A DNA stretch of 11,392 nt from Rhizobium sp. LCM 4573 (GCF_001854865.1 NZ_MDDW01000002.1:269192-280583); one strand, 5' to 3'; counted from the first letter of the stretch, positions 1 through 6,094 are shown. The notes: a model not told the origin generated them from the sequence alone. A program made the numbers and translations.

Positions 1-651
1 CAAGGCTTCCTCGCGCGGCAGCTTGCGGCGATCGGCGACGAGATCAACGAACCAGTCGTAGCTGTCCATAATCATGGAGCGGATCATCGCCTGCGCCTCG
101 GGGCTCGCCTCGTGGAACGGAGAGGGCTCGGCCTTCAACGGCGCGGACTTGATCTCCTCGAGCGAAATGCCGAGCTTCTCCATCATTCCGGAGACCTGCG
201 GATACTGGAAGATCACGCCGATCGAACCGGTGATGGAGCTTTCGCCCGCGACGATCGTGTCGCCGGCGGTCGCGATCATGTAGCCCGCGGAGGCCGCAAG
301 CGTGCGGATATCGGAGACGACGGGCTTCTTTTCCGCCACTTCGCGGATAGCCTTGAAGATGCGTTCGCCGCCATAGGTCGTGCCGCCGGGAGACGAGATC
401 GAGACGATCAATGCCTTGGCACTGTCGCTTTCGGCGATTCGGTCGAGGCGCTCCAGGAGTTCGTCGCTATCCTGTATGAGGCCGGTGATCTTGATGCGCG
501 CGACATGCGGTCGCGCCGAACCCGCCTCATCGGCAAAGCCGTAGCGGTAAAGCGAAAATCCGATACCGACGAGAAGAAGGAGTGCGGCGACGCGCCAGAA
601 GCTCAGTTTCCGGCGCAATTGCCGCCGGTCCACGATTGCCATTTGATCCAT
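1..651 (-). CDS. sppA: Signal peptide peptidase SppA, S49 family (partial, 3' end outside window)
   Basis: Inner-membrane serine protease of family S49, expected to cut signal peptides left after protein export. The 217 visible residues read without a stop to the window edge; the C-terminal part (about 100 residues in alphaproteobacterial homologues) is missing. A short basic N-terminus precedes one hydrophobic segment at about residues 18-35, so this is an N-terminally anchored enzyme with its catalytic part in the periplasm. SPGG lies at 87-90. TGSIGV at 141-146 holds the nucleophile Ser143, and the general-base lysine should be Lys168 or Lys173 in the IKSAPLK stretch. This is the short, single-domain SppA, not the double-domain E. 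coli form. The ATG at 651 is preceded by an AAGGA-type Shine-Dalgarno. It is divergent from lptC. In relatives an ihfB-like gene often follows sppA, but that side is not visible. Family call is firm; the true substrate is inferred. Confidence 0.93.
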   Translation of the reverse strand, partial: MDQMAIVDRRQLRRKLSFWRVAALLLLVGIGFSLYRYGFADEAGSARPHVARIKITGLIQDSDELLERLDRIAESDSAKALIVSISSPGGTTYGGERIFKAIREVAEKKPVVSDIRTLAASAGYMIATAGDTIVAGESSITGSIGVIFQYPQVSGMMEKLGISLEEIKSAPLKAEPSPFHEASPEAQAMIRSMIMDSYDWFVDLVADRRKLPREEAL

Positions 652-675
652 AAAACCTGTCCTTCATTTGCGACC

Positions 676-691
676 ATGCCCAAATAGGCAT
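676..691. repeat. Short inverted repeat ATGCC-N6-GGCAT
   Basis: Perfect 5-bp arms (676-680 and 687-691) around CAAATA, 25 bases upstream of the sppA start. It lies in the divergent sppA/lptC control region and could be an operator half-site pair, but short dyads like this also arise by chance. Confidence 0.3.
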
Positions 692-711
692 CTGGCCGCC
701 CGCTTCATCGG

Positions 712-721
712 GTGATATCAC
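712..721. repeat. 10-bp perfect palindrome GTGATATCAC
   Basis: Self-complementary decamer in the sppA/lptC divergent region, about 60 bases upstream of the sppA start codon. An AT-rich stretch follows at 722-770, where promoters for both directions would be expected. Possible regulator binding site; no regulator family recognised. Confidence 0.3.
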
Positions 722-740
722 GATTTTGTGTCGGCCATTA

Positions 741-768
741 TTGTTTGTTGATGAATTTAAACCATATT
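741..768 (+). promoter_or_regulatory. Weak candidate promoter for lptCAB
   Basis: TTGTTT at 741-746 and CATATT at 763-768, 16 bases apart, in the most AT-rich part of the divergent region. A TTGACA hexamer at 767-772 is a better -35 but has no acceptable -10 at 16-18 bases. Either could drive lptC; I cannot choose between them. Confidence 0.2.
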
Positions 769-804
769 GACAGGCGAAAGCGCTGACCCCAGTTCCCACC
801 CGCA

Positions 805-823
805 TCTCCCGATGCAGGGGAGA
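805..823. repeat. Hairpin-forming dyad TCTCCC-N7-GGGAGA
   Basis: Perfect 6-bp arms at 805-810 and 818-823 around a 7-base loop, just upstream of lptC. Its right arm looks like a strong Shine-Dalgarno for the in-frame TTG at 825, but the match may simply come from the dyad. Short CTCCC/GGGAG dyads of this kind are common between rhizobial genes. Confidence 0.35.
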
Positions 824-854
824 GTTGCGCGCGAAAAGGACGACATTCGCATAT

Positions 855-1523
855 ATGCTGCAGATACTTCGAAGAGCAACGGGCCTCTCGGCGGCCCTCG
901 GAATGTATGGCGACGCCTATGAGGCGGCGCTTGCCCATTCCGAACGCGTCCGCAGGATGAAAGTCCTGCTGCCGGTGGCGGCCGGCCTGATTTCCGCTGC
1001 CTTCATCGTGGTCGCGATCGTCCGCGCCTATCTGCCGGACGACGTGTCGATCGCAAGCGCCACGATCGAGAACGGCATGATCGTGATGGAGCGGCCGGCG
1101 ATCGCGGGGCGGAACGGCGACGGCATCAGCTATTCCATGACGGCGACGCGCGCGCTGCAGGATATCGCAAATCCCAACATGATCACGCTGGAAAACGTCA
1201 AGGCGGCAGTGCCGATGCGCGAGGACGTGATCGCGCGGGTGACCGCCGCGGGCGGCATCTTCGACCGCGGAACGGACAAGCTGCAAATGACCCATCCCTT
1301 CGATGTGGACCTCAGCAACGGCGTCACCGCGCATTTCCAGTCGGCCTTCCTTGACATCCACGCTGGAACAATGGAGACCTCCGATCGCGTCTCGATCTCG
1401 AGTGATAAATCTTCGATTGTTGCACAGTCGCTGAAGATAACGGATAAGGGACGTAACATCACCTTCGCGGGTCAGGTTCTCGTCAACGTCGACCCGGTCG
1501 CGATTCGCAACAAAGAAAACTAG
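855..1523 (+). CDS. lptC: LPS export periplasmic bridge protein LptC
   Basis: Bitopic inner-membrane protein of the Lpt machine: it takes lipopolysaccharide from the LptB2FG extractor and hands it to LptA. The protein has a cytoplasmic basic N-terminus ending in HSERVRRMK (about 28-36), one transmembrane helix at about 37-57, then a periplasmic beta-jellyroll domain (about 65-215) of the LptC family. The stretch NGDGISYSMTATRALQDI (87-104) and the C-terminal KGRNITF segment resemble rhizobial LptC as I recall it. I chose ATG 855 (222 aa) because it gives about 20 residues before the AYEAA motif, as in relatives. Alternatives are TTG 825, whose Shine-Dalgarno coincides with a dyad, and ATG 903. 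lptA follows 12 bases after the stop. lptF and lptG are not in the window, as usual for these bacteria. Confidence 0.88.
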   Translation: MLQILRRATGLSAALGMYGDAYEAALAHSERVRRMKVLLPVAAGLISAAFIVVAIVRAYLPDDVSIASATIENGMIVMERPAIAGRNGDGISYSMTATRALQDIANPNMITLENVKAAVPMREDVIARVTAAGGIFDRGTDKLQMTHPFDVDLSNGVTAHFQSAFLDIHAGTMETSDRVSISSDKSSIVAQSLKITDKGRNITFAGQVLVNVDPVAIRNKEN

Positions 1524-1535
1524 GGCCCGGCCGCC

Positions 1536-2099
1536 ATGAGCTATCGCCGCTTCCTTATCCAGAACACCGCGGTCGCGATCGCGGCAGGTTTCATCGCCTG
1601 CTCGCTTTCGGTTTCCGCTCATGCGCAGGCAACCACCAGCCAGATGGAAGGCTTGAAGCTTTCCAACGACCAGCCGATCCAGATCGCGAGCGACCAGCTC
1701 GAGATCAAGGAGCAGGAAAAGAAGGCCTATTTCACCGGCAATGTGAAGGTCGTTCAGGGCACCACCACCATGCGGGCCGGCAAGATGATCGTGCTCTATC
1801 GCGGCGAGGGAAGCGCGGCGATGACCGCCGGCAACGCCGATATCGACAAGATATTCCTGGAGCAGACCGTGCTCCTGACCTCGGGCACCCAGCAGGCCTC
1901 GGCCGAGAAGGGCGAGTTCGACATGGCCACGCAGATCTTCGTGCTTTCCGGCAAGCAGGTGGTTCTGTCGGACGGGCCGAACGTTTTCAAGGGTTGCAAG
2001 CTCACCGTGCGGATGCAGACGGGCGAAGCCAAGCTCGACAGCTGCGGCGGACGCGTCGAGATCCTGCTCGATCCGAAATCCCGACAGCAGCAACGCTAA
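1536..2099 (+). CDS. lptA: LPS transport periplasmic protein LptA (OstA family)
   Basis: Periplasmic protein whose copies stack into the bridge that carries lipopolysaccharide from LptC to LptD at the outer membrane. The 187-residue precursor starts with a Sec signal peptide: basic YRR, a hydrophobic core at about 11-27, and a likely signal peptidase I cut after AHA (28-30). The OstA/LptA beta-jellyroll follows at about 44-160, beginning with QPIQIASDQLEI and continuing with repeating beta segments such as AYFTGNVKVVQG. Two cysteines, Cys154 and Cys170, lie in the C-terminal part and could form a disulfide in the periplasm; Cys22 is lost with the signal. The ribosome binding site is weak (AGGG overlapping the lptC stop), which suggests translational coupling to lptC. 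lptB begins 8 bases after the stop codon. Confidence 0.93.
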   Translation: MSYRRFLIQNTAVAIAAGFIACSLSVSAHAQATTSQMEGLKLSNDQPIQIASDQLEIKEQEKKAYFTGNVKVVQGTTTMRAGKMIVLYRGEGSAAMTAGNADIDKIFLEQTVLLTSGTQQASAEKGEFDMATQIFVLSGKQVVLSDGPNVFKGCKLTVRMQTGEAKLDSCGGRVEILLDPKSRQQQR

Positions 2100-2107
2100 G
2101 GCCTGTC

Positions 2108-2914
2108 GTGAAAATACCCCTGCTATCCAACCTGACGGCGCGCAAGCCGCGCCCCCCCGAACTTTTCAACGTACGCGACAAGACGCGTTACGAGGGAACG
2201 CTCGTGGCCCACGGGCTCTCGAAGAGCTACGACTCGCGGCGCGTCGTCAACGGCGTCTCGCTCGTCGTCCGGCGCGGGGAGGCCGTGGGGCTGCTCGGGC
2301 CGAACGGGGCAGGCAAGACCACCTGTTTCTACATGATCACCGGCCTGGTTCCCGTGGACCAGGGCATGATCGCCATCAACGGCAACGACGTGACGCGCAT
2401 GCCGATGTATCGGCGCGCCCGGCTCGGCGTCGGCTACCTGCCGCAGGAAGCATCGATCTTCCGCGGGCTGACGGTGGAGCAGAACATCCGCGCGGTGCTC
2501 GAGGTCCACGAACCGGACCGCGACAAACGTGAGCGCAAGCTCGACGAGCTCCTGGAAGAATTCCACATCAGCAAGCTTCGCAAGTCGGTGGCGGTGGCGC
2601 TTTCCGGCGGTGAGCGGCGGCGCCTGGAAATCGCCCGCGCGCTGGCGACCGACCCGGCCTTCATGCTGCTCGACGAACCCTTTGCCGGCGTCGACCCGAT
2701 TTCGGTCGCCGATATCCAGAACCTCGTGCGGCATCTGACGGCGCGCGGCATCGGCGTGCTGATAACGGACCACAATGTCCGCGAGACATTGGGCCTGATC
2801 GACCGGGCCTATATCATCCATGCGGGCGAAGTGCTGACCCATGGGCGGGCCGACGACATCGTGAACAACCCCGATGTCCGCCGCCTCTATCTGGGCGACA
2901 AGTTCAGCCTGTAG
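2108..2914 (+). CDS. lptB: LPS export ABC transporter ATPase LptB
   Basis: Cytoplasmic ATPase that, as a dimer with LptF and LptG, powers extraction of lipopolysaccharide from the inner membrane. The 268-residue protein carries all ABC motifs in order: Walker A GPNGAGKT (64-71), Q-loop at Gln113 in YLPQE, signature LSGGE (165-169), Walker B FMLLDE (185-190) and the H-loop His222 in TDHN. The LptB-typical stretch QEASIFRGLTVEQNI (113-127) separates it from amino-acid transporter ATPases of similar size. About 30 residues precede the conserved fold, a basic extension seen in rhizobial LptB. I chose GTG 2108 because AAGG at 2098-2101 is correctly spaced and overlaps the lptA stop, so translation is probably coupled. 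Longer in-frame extension upstream would run inside lptA and is not credible. Confidence 0.95.
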   Translation: MKIPLLSNLTARKPRPPELFNVRDKTRYEGTLVAHGLSKSYDSRRVVNGVSLVVRRGEAVGLLGPNGAGKTTCFYMITGLVPVDQGMIAINGNDVTRMPMYRRARLGVGYLPQEASIFRGLTVEQNIRAVLEVHEPDRDKRERKLDELLEEFHISKLRKSVAVALSGGERRRLEIARALATDPAFMLLDEPFAGVDPISVADIQNLVRHLTARGIGVLITDHNVRETLGLIDRAYIIHAGEVLTHGRADDIVNNPDVRRLYLGDKFSL

Positions 2915-2939
2915 AGATCAAGATTCGCCCTGCGGGCGC

Positions 2940-2968
2940 TTGACCAAATCTTTCAAAAAAGCAATTCT
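2940..2968 (+). promoter_or_regulatory. Candidate sigma-70 type promoter 1 for rpoN
   Basis: TTGACC at 2940-2945, 17 bases, then AATTCT at 2963-2968. The -35 matches 5 of 6 positions, the -10 only 3 of 6. Transcription would start near 2975. Its -10 lies inside the reverse sigma-54 element at 2960-2976. Confidence 0.35.
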
Positions 2969-2976
2969 CGTGCCAA
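2960..2976 (-). promoter_or_regulatory. Consensus sigma-54 (-24/-12) element, reverse orientation, upstream of rpoN
   Basis: Read on the minus strand this is TTGGCACGAGAATTGCT. It fits the sigma-54 consensus TGGCACG-N4-TTGCW at every fixed position, with GG and GC exactly 10 bases apart. Transcription, if any, would start near 2949 and run antisense into lptB. No sigma-54-dependent gene lies in that direction, so its likeliest role is as a binding site for RpoN holoenzyme that blocks rpoN transcription. The match is seen in the sequence; the autorepression role is inference. Confidence 0.7.
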
Positions 2977-2982
2977 GTATAT

Positions 2983-3012
2983 TTCAGCCCCGGCAGAAGG
3001 GTTGAGTATAAC
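2983..3012 (+). promoter_or_regulatory. Candidate sigma-70 type promoter 2 for rpoN
   Basis: TTCAGC at 2983-2988, 18 bases, then TATAAC at 3007-3012 (5 of 6 for the -10, weak -35). A start near 3019 would leave about 53 bases before ATG 3072. It lies just beyond the reverse sigma-54 element, so a complex bound there could also hinder it. Confidence 0.25.
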
Positions 3013-3071
3013 TGCAACCAGCATCCATGCAGGCCCATTTCAAGGGGTTGAACGGGAGTTTCGCGTCCATC

Positions 3072-4637
3072 ATGGCCTTGTCCGCCAGTCTTTTGCTGCG
3101 CCAGACCCAGTCGCTCGTGATGACGCCGCAACTGATGCAGTCGATTCAACTGCTGCAGATGACGCATTTCGAGCTGGTTCAGTTCATCGCGCAGGAGGTG
3201 GAGAAAAATCCCCTGCTCGAAATTGCATCAGGTGACGGCGATACGGACACGGAAATCGCCTTTGCGGACGAGGACGCCTTCGCATCCGGCGAAACGGGCG
3301 GCGACGACGCGGGAGGATCGGCGGAGGCGGATGCAAACGAGGCCTGGTACGAGCGGGCGCCCGTCACGACGGCCGAGCGGCTCGGCGAACTCGATGCCGG
3401 TTTCGAAAACATCTTTCCCGACGATGGGCCGCCGCGAAAGGCCGACGCGCCGGAGCTGCTGAGCCAATGGAAATCCATGCCCGGCGGAGAGGCCGGGGAC
3501 GATTACGACCTCGACGACTTCGTTGCCGGCCAGGTGACGCTGAGAGACCACCTCAATCAGCAGATCCCGTTTACGCTCGACAATGCGACCGACCGGCTGA
3601 TTGCGCAGCATCTGATCGAACAACTGGACGAGGCCGGCTATTTTTGCGGCGATCTCGACGAAATCGCGGAGCGCCTCGGCAAGCAGCCGCAAGAGCTGGA
3701 AACCCTCCTTAAATCGCTGCAGACGCTTGATCCGCCGGGCATCTTCGCCCGTTCCCTGAGCGAGTGCCTTGCGATCCAGCTCAGGCAGAAGAACCGGTTC
3801 GATCCCGCCATGGAGGCGCTTACCGGGCACCTGGAACTGCTCGCCAAACGGGATTTCGCGACACTCAGGAAGCTCTGCGGCGTCGATGAGGAAGACCTCA
3901 TCGACATGCTGGCGGAAATCCGCAAGCTGAACCCGAAACCGGGCGCCGGCTTCGAGCGCGGCGCCTTCGAGGCGATCGCGCCGGACATCATCGTGCGCGA
4001 TGCGCCGGACGGCGGATGGCTGGTGGAACTCAATCCGGACACGTTACCGCGCGTTCTCGTCAATCAGGCCTATTACCGTACGATTTCAAAGACTTGCGCC
4101 AAGCAGAGCGAGGATCAGAATTTCCTTTCGGAATGCATGCAGAACGCAAGCTGGCTGACGCGCAGCCTCGACCAGCGGGCCCGGACCATCATGAAGGTAG
4201 CGAGCGAGATCGTCCGGCAGCAGGATGCTTTCCTGACACACGGCGTCGACCACATGCGCCCGCTGAACCTCAAGACGGTGGCGGAAGCCATCAAGATGCA
4301 CGAGTCGACGGTCAGCCGCGTCACCTCCAACAAATACATGCTGACGCCCCGCGGAATGTTCGAACTCAAATATTTCTTCACCGTTTCCATCGGCTCGGCG
4401 GAAGAAGGCGGCGACACGCATTCGGCGGAAGCCGTGCGCCATCGCATCCGCGCCCTGATCTCCCAGGAGACACCGGACGCGGTGCTCTCCGATGACGACA
4501 TCGTCATGAGCCTGAGGCGTGGCGGCGTGGAACTCGCCCGCCGGACGGTCGCCAAATACCGGGAGGCGATGAACATCCCCTCCTCCGTGCAGCGCCGCCG
4601 GGAAAAGCGGGCGCTTGCCAAAGTGGCGGCCTATTGA
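3072..4637 (+). CDS. rpoN: RNA polymerase sigma-54 factor RpoN
   Basis: Alternative sigma factor that binds -24/-12 promoters and needs an ATP-hydrolysing enhancer-binding activator to open them. In rhizobia it serves nitrogen assimilation, dicarboxylate transport and, in symbionts, nitrogen fixation. The 521-residue protein has every expected part: glutamine-rich activator-interacting region I (about 8-50, with QSLVMTPQLMQSIQLLQM), an acidic low-complexity linker (about 54-150, rich in Asp, Glu, Gly), the core-binding domain (about 155-330), a helix-turn-helix (about 400-420, TVAEAIKMHESTVSRVTSN) and the RpoN box ARRTVAKYRE (489-498). I chose ATG 3072 because rhizobial homologues begin MALSAS; ATG 3027 would add 15 unconserved residues and has no ribosome binding site, and TTG 3048 is also possible. 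It lies 157 bases after lptB. The upstream region suggests autoregulation. Confidence 0.96.
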   Translation: MALSASLLLRQTQSLVMTPQLMQSIQLLQMTHFELVQFIAQEVEKNPLLEIASGDGDTDTEIAFADEDAFASGETGGDDAGGSAEADANEAWYERAPVTTAERLGELDAGFENIFPDDGPPRKADAPELLSQWKSMPGGEAGDDYDLDDFVAGQVTLRDHLNQQIPFTLDNATDRLIAQHLIEQLDEAGYFCGDLDEIAERLGKQPQELETLLKSLQTLDPPGIFARSLSECLAIQLRQKNRFDPAMEALTGHLELLAKRDFATLRKLCGVDEEDLIDMLAEIRKLNPKPGAGFERGAFEAIAPDIIVRDAPDGGWLVELNPDTLPRVLVNQAYYRTISKTCAKQSEDQNFLSECMQNASWLTRSLDQRARTIMKVASEIVRQQDAFLTHGVDHMRPLNLKTVAEAIKMHESTVSRVTSNKYMLTPRGMFELKYFFTVSIGSAEEGGDTHSAEAVRHRIRALISQETPDAVLSDDDIVMSLRRGGVELARRTVAKYREAMNIPSSVQRRREKRALAKVAAY

Positions 4638-4694
4638 GCAGGCTGATCCGGGGATCGGGCGCCTCGAGAAAGCCCGGAGTTCGCCATCATCGAG

Positions 4695-4738
4695 GCGGCG
4701 GTTGACATTTGCATGGGAGGGGTTTAAGAGCCCGCCGC
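4695..4738. repeat. Inverted repeat GCGGCGG / CCGCCGC framing a candidate hpf promoter
   Basis: Perfect 7-bp arms at 4695-4701 and 4732-4738, separated by 30 bases. The left arm ends directly before TTGACA and the right arm begins one base after TAAGAG. It may be an operator or a chance pairing of GC-rich sequence. Confidence 0.35.
4702..4730 (+). promoter_or_regulatory. Candidate promoter P1 for hpf
   Basis: A perfect -35 TTGACA (4702-4707), 17-base spacer and TAAGAG (4725-4730; 3 of 6). The start would be near 4737, giving a leader of about 147 bases that includes the hairpin at 4744-4761. Having its own promoter would separate hpf-ptsN expression from rpoN. Confidence 0.45.
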
Positions 4739-4743
4739 AATCG

Positions 4744-4761
4744 CTACGGGGCATCCCGTAG
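4744..4761 (+). repeat. Stem-loop CTACGGG-GCAT-CCCGTAG in the hpf leader
   Basis: Perfect 7-bp stem with a 4-base loop. There is no T-run directly behind it, so it is not a standard intrinsic terminator. A weak second hairpin (4773-4783, AGCC-ATA-GGCT) is followed by TTT, so attenuation or partial termination of rpoN transcripts cannot be excluded. Confidence 0.4.
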
Positions 4762-4819
4762 GTTATCCCCATAGCCATAGGCTTTTAGGCGCAAATTGGT
4801 CTTGGCCTGTGTGAATCGC

Positions 4820-4848
4820 TTGGATGAGGGGACGGCTTGGCGTAGACT
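4820..4848 (+). promoter_or_regulatory. Candidate promoter P2 for hpf
   Basis: TTGGAT (4820-4825), 17 bases, TAGACT (4843-4848; 4 of 6). The start would be near 4855, leaving a compact leader of about 29 bases with the ribosome binding site. The -35 also reads as CTTGGA, so use by a heat-shock sigma factor is possible. Confidence 0.4.
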
Positions 4849-4883
4849 GGAACACGCAAGTCACGACAAGAAGGAAGAACTCC

Positions 4884-5459
4884 ATGAGTGTGCGTGTATC
4901 CGGTAAGCATATGGAAATTGGCGACTCGTTCCGTCAAAAGATCGAAAGCCAGATCGGAGATGCGGTTACCAAGTACTTCGATGGGGGGTATGCTGGCCAG
5001 GTCATCGTAGAGAAGTCCGGTTCTCGTTTTTCAGCCGATTGCAAGATCCATCTCGACACCGGGATCGTGCTGCATGCGGCCGGCGAGGCCAATGACCCGC
5101 AAGGCAGCTTCGACGCCGCGGCGGAGCGGATCGAGAAGCGCCTGCGCCGCTACAAACGGCGACTGAAGGATCATCACGCCGGCAATTACACGAACGGCCA
5201 TGCCGAGATCGCCTATACGGTCATGGATGCCGTATCGGAAGCGGAGGATGAAATTCCTGAGGATTTCGCGCCGACCATCGTTGCGGAAAGCTCAAAACCG
5301 ATAAAGACCATGTCGGTAGCAACCGCCGTGATGGCACTGGACATGACCGATGAACCGATTCTTCTTTTCCGCAGCCCCGGCAAAGAGCAGCTCAACATCG
5401 TTTATCGCCGCAACGACGGCAATATTGGCTGGATCGATTCCACCAAGATCAAAGGATAA
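4884..5459 (+). CDS. hpf: Ribosome hibernation-promoting factor, long form
   Basis: Binds the 30S decoding region in starved or stationary cells and pairs ribosomes into inactive 100S dimers. At 191 residues this is the long HPF, which dimerises ribosomes by itself. The N-terminal S30AE ribosome-binding domain covers about 1-100 (start SVRVSGKHMEIGDSFR, basic helix end EKRLRRYKRRLKDHH at 84-98). An acidic linker follows (about 105-130). The C-terminal dimerisation domain spans about 135-191, with MSVATAVMALDM, EPILLFR and the end GNIGWID. ATG 4884 has a good AAGGA ribosome binding site; the longer in-frame reading from 4824 adds 20 unconserved residues and starts inside a candidate promoter. 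It follows rpoN after 246 bases and precedes ptsN by 67, the usual order in alphaproteobacteria. It is often annotated raiA. Confidence 0.94.
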   Translation: MSVRVSGKHMEIGDSFRQKIESQIGDAVTKYFDGGYAGQVIVEKSGSRFSADCKIHLDTGIVLHAAGEANDPQGSFDAAAERIEKRLRRYKRRLKDHHAGNYTNGHAEIAYTVMDAVSEAEDEIPEDFAPTIVAESSKPIKTMSVATAVMALDMTDEPILLFRSPGKEQLNIVYRRNDGNIGWIDSTKIKG

Positions 5460-5473
5460 CAATCCCCGGGAGA

Positions 5474-5489
5474 GCGTCGGGTCCGACGC
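5474..5489 (+). repeat. Dyad GCGTCGG-GT-CCGACGC between hpf and ptsN
   Basis: Perfect 7-bp inverted repeat with a 2-base centre; in RNA this would fold as a 6-bp stem with a GGUC tetraloop. No T-run follows, so it is more likely a transcript-stabilising or processing hairpin than a terminator. Confidence 0.4.
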
Positions 5490-5526
5490 GCTCCTTCGCC
5501 CTCTGGCGGCACGAAGGATGAAAAGA

Positions 5527-5991
5527 ATGGCATTGGCAGATCTGCTGCAACAAGATGCGATTATCCCTGCCCTGAAAGTGAATTCCAAGAAGCAATTGCT
5601 GCAGGAACTGGCTGTGAAGGCGGCCAAACTTACAGGCGTACCCGAAAGGGAAATATTCGACGTCATCCTGCAGCGGGAGAGACTGGGCTCCACCGGCGTT
5701 GGCCATGGCATCGCCATCCCGCACGGCAAGCTGGGCAGCATCTCCTCCATCAAGGGAATTTTCGCACGGCTGGAAACGCCGGTCGATTTCGAGGCGCTCG
5801 ACGACGAGCCGGTCGATCTGGTCTTCCTGCTGCTGGCTCCGGAAGGCGCCGGCGCCGATCACCTGAAGGCCCTGTCGCGTATCGCCCGCGTGCTGCGCGA
5901 CCAGGAATTGGTGGCGAAGCTGCGCAAGACCGATTCCGCGACCGCCATCTATGCCTTCCTCAACGAGGAACAGGCTTCCAACGCGGCCTGA
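5527..5991 (+). CDS. ptsN: PTS IIA-like nitrogen regulatory protein PtsN (EIIA-Ntr)
   Basis: Final phosphoacceptor of the nitrogen PTS (PtsP to NPr to PtsN). It does not carry sugar, but by its phosphorylation state it regulates targets such as potassium uptake and sensor kinases. The 154-residue protein is a single IIA fructose-type domain. The active-site histidine is His66 in GIAIPHGKL, with the family stretch EREIFDVILQRERLGSTG (40-57) before it and DLVFLLLAPEGAGADHLKAL after. ATG 5527 is chosen because AAGGAT at 5514-5519 is 7-8 bases upstream and homologues begin MALADLL; ATG 5518 overlaps that site. Very long upstream extension would lie inside hpf and is rejected. It shares a transcript with hpf and ends in a strong terminator. 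ptsP and the NPr gene are not in this window. Confidence 0.94.
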   Translation: MALADLLQQDAIIPALKVNSKKQLLQELAVKAAKLTGVPEREIFDVILQRERLGSTGVGHGIAIPHGKLGSISSIKGIFARLETPVDFEALDDEPVDLVFLLLAPEGAGADHLKALSRIARVLRDQELVAKLRKTDSATAIYAFLNEEQASNAA

Positions 5992-6014
5992 CGGCTATTT
6001 CAGACGCAAGACAA

Positions 6015-6057
6015 GCCATCGCCCCGGCGCCCATGAGCGCCGGGGCGATGGCTTTTT
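6015..6057 (+). terminator. Strong intrinsic terminator of the rpoN-hpf-ptsN side
   Basis: Perfect 16-bp GC-rich stem (6015-6030 with 6037-6052), 6-base loop CCATGA, then TTTTT at 6053-6057. It begins 23 bases after the ptsN stop. Two A-T pairs can extend the stem into the T-run. Confidence 0.9.
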
Positions 6058-6094
6058 GCGGCGATTTTCTTGATGATACGAGCGGGATAACGGC

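Noticed and set aside
1590..1610. Lipobox-like FIAC at the LptA signal peptide
   Set aside because: The -3 residue is Phe, the hydrophobic core continues past the cysteine, and a standard signal peptidase I site (AHA) follows. LptA proteins are soluble.
738..2093. 451-residue open frame on the minus strand, opposite lptC and lptA
   Set aside because: It is fully antisense to two clear genes. Its composition (very rich in His, Arg, Asp, Gly) is typical of the complement of GC-rich coding sequence, with no recognisable domain or ribosome binding site.
2123..2842. 239-residue minus-strand open frame inside lptB
   Set aside because: It is a shadow of lptB: Arg/His/Asp-rich translation without family features, lying across the ABC motifs of the true gene.
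2926..2938. Small hairpin CGCCC-TGC-GGGCG after lptB as a terminator
   Set aside because: Only 5 base pairs and a 3-base loop with no T-run; too weak to call, and it overlaps the approach to the rpoN promoter.
4763..4771. DnaA-box-like TTATCCCCA in the hpf leader
   Set aside because: One mismatch at an important position and no cluster of further boxes or AT-rich unwinding region, so no case for an origin or DnaA control.
4086..4778. 230-residue minus-strand open frame over the end of rpoN
   Set aside because: Antisense to the RpoN helix-turn-helix and RpoN box, and its composition is that of a reverse-complement shadow.
5533..5550. Second sigma-54-like sequence, GG-N10-GC, at the ptsN start
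   Set aside because: Spacing fits but three fixed positions deviate, and the bases encode the conserved LADLLQQ start of PtsN, so coding explains it.
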